Shown here: piece by piece, positions 30,537-39,617 of the stretch
Layout: each line of letters begins with the position of its first letter
How positions within the stretch are numbered: the first letter of the stretch is position 1
Origin: Pseudomonadota bacterium
Lineage (GTDB): Bacteria; Pseudomonadota; Gammaproteobacteria; Burkholderiales; Rhodocyclaceae
DNA length: 46,423 nucleotides
Assembly: GCA_018262245.1 (NCBI GenBank)
Contig: JAGTRV010000003.1
Location: 1 to 46,423 of the forward strand
Direction: 5' to 3'
Notes under the pieces: generated by a model
The model's database searches: none
What the model saw: only the letters and a program-made list of their open reading frames with translations
What the model was told of the DNA's origin: nothing
Made by a program: the position numbers and the translations under genes

Positions 30537-32939
30537 CTAGCGCGAACTCGCCATTGAATGAGCACTTTTTCTCGGGCGAGCATGCTGTTGCAGGAGTCTG
30601 GCCAGCGCATCGAAATCAATGGGTTTGGTGATGTGGTCCACCATGCCCGCTGCCAGGCAGCGTTCCCTGTCTTCGCTTGATGCGTGCGCCGTCTGCCCGA
30701 TGATGGGCAATTCGGGGACGAGGACGTGGATACTCGCCGTGGCTGCGTAGCCATCCATCTCCGGCATCTGTATATCCATCAGCACCACATCAAAGGCTTG
30801 GCACCCATCCTGAAGTACCCGGTCCGTTGCTTCGCGGCCCGTACTGACCATGACAACCTTGGCGCCGTCGTCGATCAGGTTGGCTTCGATCACCATTTGA
30901 TTCACCTCGTCGTCCTCGACCACGAGAATCGACATGCCCGCCAGGGGTTGGCCCTGGCTGATCGAGACAACCGCAATCTCCCGGCTGGGTGGCACTTCGG
31001 CCCTGGTCAACGGGACGTAAGGCACGCGAAACTCGAAGATCGAACCTTCGCCCATCCGGCTTTCGGCCCGAATGCTGCCGCCCATCAACTCGAGCAGCCG
31101 CTTGCTGATGGCCAGACCGAGGCCGGTGCCGCCAAAACGCCGGGTGGTTGAAGCATCGGCCTGGTGAAACGGATTGAACAGCTGCGCCAGTTGTTCCTCG
31201 TTCATGCCGATGCCCGTGTCGGTCACCGTGAATAGCAGATCGTTCCCGTCGCGAACCGCCGACAGCTTGACCGTGCCGTGCTCGGTAAACTTGACGGCAT
31301 TGGACAGGAGGTTGATGAGGACCTGGCCAAGCCGCAAGGCATCGGTGATGCAGGCGCGGGGCAGGTCGGCCGATCGTTCGATCCGGATTTCAAGCCCCTT
31401 GGCATGAGCCCTTTCGTCAACGAGTTCCCGGGCCTGATCCATGACTTCGGCCAGCACCACCTCGTTGGCCTCCAGGCGAATCTTGCCAGCTTCGATTTTC
31501 GAGAAGTCGAGAATTTCGCTAATGACGCCGAGCAGCAGCCGACCCGAAGCGATGATCTTCGCGAAGGCATTGCGCGCTTTCTCAGCGTCCATGAAATGGC
31601 GATGACCGATTTCGGCAAAACCCAGGACGCCATTGAGGGGAGTCCGGATTTCATGGCTCATGTTGGCCAGGAACTCGCTTCTCACCCGGGCCAGGTTCTC
31701 CGCGGCGATCAAGGCCTTTTCCTGTGCCAGGGCGGCGGCCCGTTGCTCGCTGATATCGACGAAACTGATCACCGCACCGGAATTCACGCCGTCCTGATAC
31801 ATCGGATGGATGGCGAACATCACCGGGATGGGATGGCCATCGGCATGCCAGTAGACTTCGCTGTCCTTGCGCATTTTCAGGCCCTGCAGCACCGCGTTGT
31901 GGCTGGGGCAAAGCTCGATGGGATAAGGCGAGCCGTCCGGCTTGCTGTGGTGAAAGACGTTGTGTGCATATTGGCCGATGACCTGCTCGGGCAGATAACC
32001 GAGCATGGCTGAGGCGGCCGGGTTGATAAAAGTCACCTTTCCCGCCTGGTCGACGCCATACAGGCCGTCGGCGCTGGCTTCGAGCAGGTGGCTGGCCCGC
32101 GCTTCGGTCGCCATCAGTTGGTTCGTCCGCTGCTGCACCTGACTTTCGAGGTGAGCTTCGTTCTCGCGCAATTTGATCTCTATCTGCTGGCGCACGCCGA
32201 TTTCGCCGGCCAGCGTGTTGGTCATGGCGTTGATCGACTCGGCGAGTTCGGAAAATTCGTCCAGGCCATCACTCTTCAGGCGGAAGGCGAGATCGCCGGC
32301 GGCAACCCTTTTTGCCCCGTCATGCAGGGGGAGTACCCGTTGGCGGACCAGCCTGACCAGACTGGAGGTCAGCAGCAGTGTAACCAGGGCCAGCGTGCCG
32401 GTCAGCACGGCGACAATGGCGGACAGGTGCTGGTAAGCACGCTCGACACGCTGCGACGTCGCCGCGTGCAGGGTGATGATGCCCTCGCGCAGCGACGAAG
32501 CTTTCAACAGCAACTGACTGGACAACCTTTTGTCGAGTTCGTCCTGAATCTCTCGATTGCCGTTGGCCGCTCTGAACGACTCCCGGTTGGCCGTCAGGCG
32601 GTGAAAAATCACCGCTGTGTCGTCGATGGTATTGCCCAGCTGCTCCACCAATAGCTGGTTGTCGTGACTCGACAACTGAGCTCGGGCCTGACTCAGCAAG
32701 CGGTCAGACTCCTGCTTGTTTTCATCCCACTGCCGCTGGATATGATCTTCGCTGTGAAGAAAATATTGATCGCGCAGCGACGCCCGCTCGAAGAACATGT
32801 TCTCGATCTGGTCGACCAGGTCGAGGTCGGCTCTCGCCTGGGTCGATTCGCCGACCGACCAGACGAACACCGGGATCAGCAGCACCAGCGCCGACAGCGT
32901 AATGCCGGAAATGACATTGAGTTTGCTGGTCAGACGCAC
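30537..32939 (-). CDS. Hybrid histidine kinase (periplasmic helical sensor - HAMP - PAS - HisKA - HATPase - REC)
   Basis: 800 aa; HAMP LPLHDGAKRVAAGDLAFRL; PAS LEASADGLYGVDQAGKVTFINPAASAMLGY; SHEIRTPLNGVLG; GGTGLGLAISKRLLELMGG; REC VVLMDIQMPEMDGYAA. Confidence 0.94.
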   Translation of the reverse strand: MRLTSKLNVISGITLSALVLLIPVFVWSVGESTQARADLDLVDQIENMFFERASLRDQYFLHSEDHIQRQWDENKQESDRLLSQARAQLSSHDNQLLVEQLGNTIDDTAVIFHRLTANRESFRAANGNREIQDELDKRLSSQLLLKASSLREGIITLHAATSQRVERAYQHLSAIVAVLTGTLALVTLLLTSSLVRLVRQRVLPLHDGAKRVAAGDLAFRLKSDGLDEFSELAESINAMTNTLAGEIGVRQQIEIKLRENEAHLESQVQQRTNQLMATEARASHLLEASADGLYGVDQAGKVTFINPAASAMLGYLPEQVIGQYAHNVFHHSKPDGSPYPIELCPSHNAVLQGLKMRKDSEVYWHADGHPIPVMFAIHPMYQDGVNSGAVISFVDISEQRAAALAQEKALIAAENLARVRSEFLANMSHEIRTPLNGVLGFAEIGHRHFMDAEKARNAFAKIIASGRLLLGVISEILDFSKIEAGKIRLEANEVVLAEVMDQARELVDERAHAKGLEIRIERSADLPRACITDALRLGQVLINLLSNAVKFTEHGTVKLSAVRDGNDLLFTVTDTGIGMNEEQLAQLFNPFHQADASTTRRFGGTGLGLAISKRLLELMGGSIRAESRMGEGSIFEFRVPYVPLTRAEVPPSREIAVVSISQGQPLAGMSILVVEDDEVNQMVIEANLIDDGAKVVMVSTGREATDRVLQDGCQAFDVVLMDIQMPEMDGYAATASIHVLVPELPIIGQTAHASSEDRERCLAAGMVDHITKPIDFDALARLLQQHARPRKSAHSMASSR

Positions 32940-32945
32940 GTCGGC

Positions 32946-33953
32946 CTACCTGCTGAACTTGACCGCGTCCGGCTTGACGGCACGCAGGCTGTCGGCATGA
33001 ATGAAATTACGATAGTCGGGCATCACCATTTGCTCGGTCAGCTTATGTTTCATCGCCCAGCGCGTCTCATCCTCCAGGGTGATGATCAGGCTCTGGTTGA
33101 GAACGACCCGGTAATTGAAGGCTGACCACACTTCGCGCACCAGCTCATTGTCGGTCTTGGTGGCGCTCGCCAGAATCCCCTGTGCTTCCTCAGGGTGCTG
33201 CGCGACAAAGCTCTCGGCCTTGACGACGGCCCGCAGCAGGCGCTTGACCGTTTCCGGCCGGCGCTGGACGAAATCCTGCTTGGCGGCCAAGTTGAAGGTT
33301 TCGGTGTAAATGTCCCGGTCGAAAATAACCAGCCCGTTCGCCCCGAGTTGTCGCTTGATTTCGGTCAGCGGGTAGTTCCAGGTAGACACCGCATCCACCC
33401 GCTTGTCGAGGATAGCCGCTTGCATCTCCTCGGGTTTCAGGGCGACCGGCTGGATGGCCTGGCGGGTCAGGCCGTTGGCTGTCAATATCGAGTCGAGAAA
33501 GAAATCGGAAGTGGTGCCCGGCGTGAAACCGACGCGTTTGCCCGGCAAATCGGCCGCGGCCGCGATGCCGGCATCCTTTCTCGCGACAGTTGCGTTATTC
33601 ATGCCACTGGCCTCGATGTTGGCCAGCACGAACAGCTTCTCGCCCTTCAGTACATTGAACATGATCGGCGTTTCCGCCACGGTGGCGAAGTCCGCCTTGT
33701 CATCGAGAACCGATTGCAGTGCTGCTTTGCCGAAGGTGTGGATCAGCGGCTGCACCTCCAGACCTTCCGCTGCAAAGTAACCCTTGGCCACGGCGACATG
33801 AATCAGTGTGCTTTGCGGCTGCACCGTATAGGCAATGGTGACTTTCTCGGGGGGCTGAGCCAAGCCTTGCACGGTATCGGAGGCGGACGGAGACTTTTGG
33901 CAGGCGCACAACGCCGCAACCAGAACTGCGCTGAAAAGCGTTCTCCACATCAT
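32946..33953 (-). CDS. ABC-type substrate-binding lipoprotein, NMT1/SsuA/TauA-like
   Basis: Lipobox LCAC; VTIAYTVQPQSTLIHVAVAKGYFAAEGLEVQPLIHTFGKAALQSVLDDKADFATVAETP. Confidence 0.9.
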   Translation of the reverse strand: MMWRTLFSAVLVAALCACQKSPSASDTVQGLAQPPEKVTIAYTVQPQSTLIHVAVAKGYFAAEGLEVQPLIHTFGKAALQSVLDDKADFATVAETPIMFNVLKGEKLFVLANIEASGMNNATVARKDAGIAAAADLPGKRVGFTPGTTSDFFLDSILTANGLTRQAIQPVALKPEEMQAAILDKRVDAVSTWNYPLTEIKRQLGANGLVIFDRDIYTETFNLAAKQDFVQRRPETVKRLLRAVVKAESFVAQHPEEAQGILASATKTDNELVREVWSAFNYRVVLNQSLIITLEDETRWAMKHKLTEQMVMPDYRNFIHADSLRAVKPDAVKFSR

Positions 33954-33970
33954 GAACTCCCCGATTTACG

Positions 33971-34011
33971 TGCTAAACGCGCGAATTATCAGCTGCCTAT
34001 GGCGTTTAGCA
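33971..34011. promoter_or_regulatory. Perfect 10-bp inverted repeat in a divergent intergenic region (candidate operator)
   Basis: TGCTAAACGC (33971-33980) ... GCGTTTAGCA (34002-34011); a further TTTAGCA at 34019-34025. Confidence 0.5.
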
Positions 34012-34136
34012 TAGGGTTTTTAGCAGTTAAATGGCTTTGGGTAATTAAATCAAAGTGGGTAGATCAGCGTCATTAACGGCGCGATTGATGCCGATTGGAG
34101 CGCTAGAATGAGGTCCCTGCTTCCGTGGAGAGATGA

Positions 34137-34937
34137 ATGTCCTTGCTTGTCCGTATCGCAGCCGCGCTGCTGATCGCGGGTACGCAGCTCCCCTTGGCGC
34201 TGGCCGACGACGCAACGGCGCCAGTAAGGATTCGTGCTCTCCTTCCCTTTGCCTCGGCGGAAGGCCTGGATCGATTGGCACGGGCTACCGCCCGTAGCGA
34301 CTTCGCGCCTTTGGCCAATCAGTTTGAAGCCCAGGTGACGATTGCCTTCTGTGGCCCGACTTCTGCGGCCATCGTCCTCAACGCACTGGACCCGCAGGGG
34401 GCGGGGGCGCCCCGCGATCGCAGCCGCTTGCTGCCGGCAGATGCCCGTTATCTGCCTGAGAACCTGGAATTGACGGTGCGCCGGCACACCCAGGAAAGCG
34501 TCATCGCCACCGGCAGGAAAACAAGGGCACAGGTCTTTGGCGAGCCGTCCGTGATCAATGGCAAAGTTCTCCGTGATGGTGGCTACCAGTTGCGCCAACT
34601 CGACGAACTGCTCAAAGCACACAACATGGACACTCGCCTGGTTATCGCAGACGAGCAGAAGTCCGAGGCCGAGATTCGCCGGGACCTGATCGACAATCTC
34701 GGTCGTGCCGGGGACTTCGTGATCGTCAATTACCAGCGCCGGGCCGTTGGCCAGACCGGCGGGGGGCATATCTCGCCGCTCGGTGCCTATGATGCAGAAT
34801 CGGATTCGGTGCTGGTCCTCGATGTCAATCCGAGTCATCACCCCTGGGTCTGGATGCCCTTGGCGACCCTCATCCAGGGGATGCGGACCAGGGATGTGGC
34901 GGAAAACCGGGGCTACATCCTGGTTCGGTCCCGCTAA
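34137..34937 (+). CDS. Phytochelatin synthase-like (glutathione gamma-glutamylcysteinyltransferase-like) protein
   Basis: Signal-like N-terminus LLVRIAAALLIAGTQLPLALA; catalytic-type VTIAFCGPTSAAIVLNALDPQG; GGGHISPLGAYDAESDSVLVLDVNPSHHPWVWMPLATLIQGM. Confidence 0.9.
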   Translation: MSLLVRIAAALLIAGTQLPLALADDATAPVRIRALLPFASAEGLDRLARATARSDFAPLANQFEAQVTIAFCGPTSAAIVLNALDPQGAGAPRDRSRLLPADARYLPENLELTVRRHTQESVIATGRKTRAQVFGEPSVINGKVLRDGGYQLRQLDELLKAHNMDTRLVIADEQKSEAEIRRDLIDNLGRAGDFVIVNYQRRAVGQTGGGHISPLGAYDAESDSVLVLDVNPSHHPWVWMPLATLIQGMRTRDVAENRGYILVRSR

Positions 34938-35476
34938 ACGCCGGGCGGAAGCTTGGCGGCCATCATCGTTTTTCGGTCAATCTTGCGCCCGTCGACGATG
35001 AAGGTTCCGTCACCCACCGCGTGAACCGTGCGTTTTTCCTTGCGCTCGCTGTCGATGTAGGCGGCGACCCCCTCCAGCACGATGATGTTGTGCTTTTCGA
35101 CGATGTCGATGACCTTGCATTCGATGTTGGCGAGGCATTCCTTGATCAGGGGTGGCCTGACGAGGCTGGCCTGCACCGGCGTGAGCTGGAACCTAGCGAA
35201 CTTGTCGGTATCAGCCCCGGAGCAGGTCCCGATGCCAACGACCGTATCCAGCAGGTCGACGGTGGGAATGGCGATGACGCACTCCCGATGCTTGCGCAAC
35301 GCTGCGAAGGAGTAATTCCATTCCCCCGTGGTGATGGCGAATACCGGCGTGAAATCCATCACCATGGTCCACGAGATGGTCATGATGTTGTTTTTCTTCA
35401 CGTCATGGGTGGTGATGAGGACCACCGGCCCCGATTCGATCAGGGTAAACGCCTTGCTCAGGTTCAATGCTTGCAT
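34934..35476 (-). CDS. Flavin reductase family / flavoredoxin-like protein
   Basis: ORF 34934..35695, start at MQALNLSKAFTLIESGPVVLITTHDVKKNNIMTISWTMVMDFTPVFAIT. Confidence 0.88.
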   Translation of the reverse strand: MQALNLSKAFTLIESGPVVLITTHDVKKNNIMTISWTMVMDFTPVFAITTGEWNYSFAALRKHRECVIAIPTVDLLDTVVGIGTCSGADTDKFARFQLTPVQASLVRPPLIKECLANIECKVIDIVEKHNIIVLEGVAAYIDSERKEKRTVHAVGDGTFIVDGRKIDRKTMMAAKLPPGV

Positions 35477-35532
35477 GAGAGCACCTCTTGATAGTGATGC
35501 CTGGCTAGTGCCTTCAATATTACCCGTGAAAT

Positions 35533-36027
35533 TCAGAGCAGCGTTGGCGCGTCGTCGAGTTCGTTCGGGTTGTCGCCGCTGGCCGGAAAGTGCCGGGTGA
35601 GCAGTGCCGTGATCCGCTCGATGGCGTCCACCATGCCGTGTCGGTAATTCCCGGCAGCAAACGCTGCTTCCATACGGCGGCAGATGGCTTCCCATTCACC
35701 TGGCGGGATCAGGGCGGAAATACCGTGGTCGGCAAGGATTTCGACCCGGCGATCGACCAATTGAACATAAACGAGGATGCCGTTGGCCTCGCGTGTCGCT
35801 GCCACGCCGAGCGACTGAAACAGGCTTGCCGCGCGGTCGCGGCAGGACTCTTCGCGGAGCAGGGCGCGGAGCGGTAGCGGGCCTTCGATGGCGATGCGGA
35901 TTTCGCCGCGCTGCTTCGTTTCGGAAGCCTTGACGGCAGCGCCGATGGCCGCCAGATCGTCGGCCCGGAAGGCACGTCTGGCCCACCAACCGGGCGACGA
36001 GAGATGTTTTAGCAAGCGTGTCAGCAT
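35533..36027 (-). CDS. TPM-domain protein
   Basis: MLTRLLKHLSSP..., GEIRIAIEGPLPLRALL, NGILVYVQLVDRRVEILADHGISALIPPGEWEAICRRMEAAF. Confidence 0.85.
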   Translation of the reverse strand: MLTRLLKHLSSPGWWARRAFRADDLAAIGAAVKASETKQRGEIRIAIEGPLPLRALLREESCRDRAASLFQSLGVAATREANGILVYVQLVDRRVEILADHGISALIPPGEWEAICRRMEAAFAAGNYRHGMVDAIERITALLTRHFPASGDNPNELDDAPTLL

Positions 36028-36031
36028 CGTT

Positions 36032-36877
36032 TCACCAGTTCCCCGAGGCGCCGCCACCACCAAAGCCGCCTCCGCCGCCGGAAAATCCGCCGCCGCCCGA
36101 CGAGCCACCGCCAAAGCCACCGGGGAATCCGCCGCCGCCAGAAGACCAGCCACCACGGCCGAGGCGGATGAAGGAGAGCACGAAAGCGAGCAGGGCCGCA
36201 CCACCGGCCAGGCCGAGCGAGGCGAAAAGCGTCCAAGCCAGCCAGCCGGCGACGCCGGACACGGCAAGCGAACCGAGCAGGCCGAACATCGAGCGGATGA
36301 CGCCGGCCATAAAGAAAACGATCAGCAGAAAAGTCAGGCTGTCACCGGGGTCGGCGCCGCTCGGGGCCGTTTGCACAACGGGGGCGGGCAACGGTTCGCC
36401 GCGGATGACCTTGTCCAGTGTCGCCACGGTCGCCCGCAGGCCGCCGGCAAAATCGCCCTCGCGGAAGCGCGGTGCCATCTGTTCGGCCACGATGCGCTTG
36501 GCAATGGCGTCGGGAATGGCACCTTCCAGGCCGTAGCCGACCTCGATGCGCATGCGCCGGTCGTTCTTGGCGACGATGACAATCACGCCATCATCGACGC
36601 CCTTGCGCCCGATTTTCCACGCCTCGGCGAGGCGGATGCCGAATTGCTCAATGGTTTCCGGTTGTGTCGTCGGCAGCAACACGATGGCGATCTGCGCGCC
36701 CTTGTCCTTTTCCAGCGCTACCAGACTGGCTGTTAACCCAGCTTTATCCTCGGCCGACAGCGTGCTGGTCAGGTCGGTGACGCGCTCGGTTAGCGCCGGC
36801 AGCGCCACCTCGTTGGCGCTCCAGCCGGGCAGTGGCAGCAGGGCGAGCCAGAGAGCGGCGAGCCAGTGGAGCATCAA
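36032..36877 (-). CDS. YgcG-family TPM-domain membrane protein with Gly-rich C-terminus
   Basis: VTDLTSTLSAEDKAGLTASLVALEKDKGAQIAIVLLPTTQPETIEQFGIRLAEAWKIGRKGVDDGVIVIVAKNDRRMRIEVGYGLEGAIPD; GGGG...GASGNW tail. Confidence 0.93.
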   Translation of the reverse strand: MMLHWLAALWLALLPLPGWSANEVALPALTERVTDLTSTLSAEDKAGLTASLVALEKDKGAQIAIVLLPTTQPETIEQFGIRLAEAWKIGRKGVDDGVIVIVAKNDRRMRIEVGYGLEGAIPDAIAKRIVAEQMAPRFREGDFAGGLRATVATLDKVIRGEPLPAPVVQTAPSGADPGDSLTFLLIVFFMAGVIRSMFGLLGSLAVSGVAGWLAWTLFASLGLAGGAALLAFVLSFIRLGRGGWSSGGGGFPGGFGGGSSGGGGFSGGGGGFGGGGASGNW

Positions 36878-36880
36878 GAC

Positions 36881-37486
36881 TTACTTGGCGGTAGCCGGGG
36901 TGTCGAACTTGACAACCGGCGGTGTCGAAATGGCCTTCTCGTCCTCGACCGTGAAATTGGCCTTGGGCTTGTAGCCCATGACCATCGCCGTCAGGTTGTT
37001 CGGGAAGGTGCGCACCGAAATGTTATAGACGCGCACCGTATCGATGTAGCGGTTGCGGGCCACGGTGATGCGGTTCTCGGTGCCTTCGAGCTGGGCCTGC
37101 AGGTCGCGGAAATTGGCGTCGGCCTTGAGGTTCGGGTAGTTCTCTGCAACGACCAGCAGGCGGGACAGTGCGCCGGAGAGTTCCCCTTGCGCCTTCTGGA
37201 ACTTGGCGAAGGCCGCTTCGTCATTGACCAGCTCCGGCGTGATCTTCATGCCGGCGACGTTGGCGCGGGCCTCGGTGACACGGGTCAGCACTTCCTTTTC
37301 ATGGGCGGCATAGCCCTGAACGACGGAAACCAGGTTGGGGATCAGATCGGCCCGGCGTTTGTATTGGTTGAGCACCTCGGACCACGCGGCGGTGACGCCT
37401 TCGTCGTTGATCTGGATCTGGTTGTAACCGCAGCCGGAAAGCAGGCTGGCGACGACGAGAAGGACGGAGTAGAGACGAATGCGCAT
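36881..37486 (-). CDS. LemA family lipoprotein
   Basis: Lipobox LLSGCGYN; AAWSEVLNQYKRRADLIPNLVSVVQGYAAHEKEVLTRVTEARA. Confidence 0.94.
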   Translation of the reverse strand: MRIRLYSVLLVVASLLSGCGYNQIQINDEGVTAAWSEVLNQYKRRADLIPNLVSVVQGYAAHEKEVLTRVTEARANVAGMKITPELVNDEAAFAKFQKAQGELSGALSRLLVVAENYPNLKADANFRDLQAQLEGTENRITVARNRYIDTVRVYNISVRTFPNNLTAMVMGYKPKANFTVEDEKAISTPPVVKFDTPATAK

Positions 37487-37624
37487 GAAAGTGGCTCCCG
37501 AAAAATGGTTCGCTGCCAAGCATACCATCGTGATATTTCCGGTCGGATAAAGTTTGGTCGGGCCTGACGACTTCTACAGCCCACCAGAAAAAATGGTCAA
37601 CATTGAAACCGGCACCCGGCCGTC

Positions 37625-38074
37625 TCAGGGCTTTTTCCGGCGCAGCAGGTGAATGACGATGAAGCTCAGCACCGCCTCGCCACGCTGGTTCACCGCCTGA
37701 TATTTCAATCGCGCCATGCCACGATCCGGTTTCGAACTCGAAGGACGGACTTCTAGCACTTCGATCTCGCTATGCAGCGTATCACCGGGTCGTACCGGCG
37801 CCAGCCAGCGCAACTCGTCGATGCCCGGCGACCCCATGCTCGACTCGGCCAGCACGCCGGACTGGATGAACAGCCGGAAACAGATGGCCAGGCTCTGGAA
37901 ACCGCTGGCGATCAGCCCGCCATACGGCGAGTTGGCTGCTGCGTTGGCGTCAAGATGGAAGGGCTGCGGGTCGTAGCGCCACGCGAAGTCGATGATCTCG
38001 GCTTCGCTCAGCGTCAGGCCCGGCGAAGTGAAGCGCTGGCCGGGAGTAAGGTCGTCGAGAAAACGGGTGTCCAT
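37625..38074 (-). CDS. MaoC-like dehydratase (hotdog) protein
   Basis: ORF 37625..38371; start MDTRFLDDLTPGQRFTSPGLTLSEAEIIDFAWRYDPQPFHLD; RPGDTLHSEIEVLEVRPS. Confidence 0.87.
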   Translation of the reverse strand: MDTRFLDDLTPGQRFTSPGLTLSEAEIIDFAWRYDPQPFHLDANAAANSPYGGLIASGFQSLAICFRLFIQSGVLAESSMGSPGIDELRWLAPVRPGDTLHSEIEVLEVRPSSSKPDRGMARLKYQAVNQRGEAVLSFIVIHLLRRKKP

Positions 38075-38123
38075 GGCGTTCAGTCCTTTCCTTGTGGAGG
38101 CTGCTTCTGATGTCGTGCTTGCT

Positions 38124-39131
38124 TTACGGGTTCCGGCACTGCGCAAGCTGCGTATCGCCAGCCTTGCCGCAGGGGGTGAGGGCGCCGGGCACCGGGTGCG
38201 GGGTGCCGTTGTCGTCCATCTGCGCGGCCAGGGTGTCCCATTCCTGCACCCCGGTTTTGTCGAGCTTGAGGCGCAGGAGCCAGCCGCGCTGGGCGCCGGA
38301 GTAGTCGAAGCCATCGAAGACGAAATTGCCCAGGCTGTAAACGATTGGTTTGCCTTTGTAGATTTCGGCACCTTGAGTGACGTGCGGGTGGCCGCCGACG
38401 ACGAGGGCGGCGCCAGCGTCGATCATTTTGCGGGCCAGGGTTCTTTGCCGCTCGTCGGGGCGGCTTTCCTTTTCCCAGCCCCAGTGCATGAACGGGATGA
38501 CCAGATCAGCGCCAGCGGCTTTCGCTGCACCAATGTCCGCGATAACGTGCTCGTCTTCGCTCCAGGCAACACCCGGCCAGTGGGCGCCAGCCTCGAAGGA
38601 CCTGGGCTTGAATTCGTTGTAGCCGAGGACGGCAATCCTGAGGCCATTTTTTTCGATCCACAGCGGCTTGTGCGCGGCTGTCAGGTTTTTCCCGCCGCCG
38701 AAATAGGCAATGCCCTGTGCGTCGAGATGCTGCATGGTTTCGAGGAAGGCAGCGTGACCGTAGTCGCCGGAGTGATTGTTGGCCAGCGACACGGCGTCGA
38801 AGCGGCCGCGCAGCACGTCCAGCGTGTTTGGCTTGGCGCGGAAGATGGCGACCTTGCGTGCATGGGGCTGGCCGCCAACGGCAACCGGACATTCGAGGTT
38901 GCCGATGCGGTAGTCGGCGGCGCTGAGCAGGGCTGCGAAGGGGGCGAGCGGGTCGCCGCCGGCTGCGATGGTCTGGCCGGGGCCGTCATCGAGCATGATG
39001 TCGCCGGCGAAGATCAGTGTCAGCGGGGCGGCTTGGGCAATGCTGGCGAGCAGGCAGAGTGCGGCCATGGCTGCTCCACGGAGCAAATTTCTGCGCGGGC
39101 TGGCCAAATGGAAAAGTCCGGTGATTTTCAT
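38124..39131 (-). CDS. CapA family protein (poly-gamma-glutamate biosynthesis-type metallophosphatase fold)
   Basis: LTLIFAGDIMLDDGPG, SLANNHSGDYGHAAFLETMQHLDAQGIAYFGGG, VVGGHPHVTQGAEIYKGKPIVYSLGNFVFD. Confidence 0.9.
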   Translation of the reverse strand: MKITGLFHLASPRRNLLRGAAMAALCLLASIAQAAPLTLIFAGDIMLDDGPGQTIAAGGDPLAPFAALLSAADYRIGNLECPVAVGGQPHARKVAIFRAKPNTLDVLRGRFDAVSLANNHSGDYGHAAFLETMQHLDAQGIAYFGGGKNLTAAHKPLWIEKNGLRIAVLGYNEFKPRSFEAGAHWPGVAWSEDEHVIADIGAAKAAGADLVIPFMHWGWEKESRPDERQRTLARKMIDAGAALVVGGHPHVTQGAEIYKGKPIVYSLGNFVFDGFDYSGAQRGWLLRLKLDKTGVQEWDTLAAQMDDNGTPHPVPGALTPCGKAGDTQLAQCRNP

Positions 39132-39520
39132 GGCCGGTCTTTCAGTTCGCACCAGTATTGCAGTTCGCCATCGCGCACGGGTTCATAGACAAAATGCAGT
39201 CCGGTGAAGCCGTAACGGTCGTTGGTGCGGGGTGGGAGCGGGTAGCTGGTTTGATGGATCAGGACCGGGCCTTCGTCACGATCAACGTAGGTGTAGAGCT
39301 TGATGGCAGCGAGGTCGGCGGCTTGCGCTTGGTTGACGAGACGAAAGAGCAGGCGAGACCCGATGGCAATCGGTACTTCGCTGTAGGGCGAGGCGGTAGG
39401 CGCAGCTTCGATGGTCCGGGTTTCGCCGCCGTAGGTGAGGTGACAGGCGACCGTGTAGGCCTGGCTAGCCGAGGCGGTGGTGAGCAGAAGGCCGAGCAGC
39501 AGCTTAAGGTACCACGGCAT
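39128..39520 (-). CDS. Hypothetical secreted protein overlapping capA-like gene
   Basis: Start MPWYLKLLLGLLLTTASASQAYTVACHLTYGG (signal peptide); stop overlaps the downstream ATG. Confidence 0.7.
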   Translation of the reverse strand: MPWYLKLLLGLLLTTASASQAYTVACHLTYGGETRTIEAAPTASPYSEVPIAIGSRLLFRLVNQAQAADLAAIKLYTYVDRDEGPVLIHQTSYPLPPRTNDRYGFTGLHFVYEPVRDGELQYWCELKDRP

Positions 39521-39617
39521 TCTGCAGGCTTCCTCTTTTTGGCGAATGCCAGAATCCGGAATGCTTGAAAGCCGGGCCGCCGGCTCGTTCCGGCGGGACG
39601 GATTAATGCTAGCCACC

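Noticed and set aside
36030-36180. Gly-rich repeated codons at the end of the YgcG-like gene (possible tandem repeat)
   Set aside because: A Gly-rich, Trp-ending tail is normal for TPM/YgcG proteins; not an independent repeat element.
35533-37486. LemA-TPM-TPM gene cluster as a novel system
   Set aside because: LemA next to YgcG/TPM genes is a widely seen arrangement; nothing unusual noted here.
37992-39188. 398-aa plus-strand ORF opposite the MaoC- and CapA-like genes
   Set aside because: Spans two well-supported minus-strand genes; shadow ORF.
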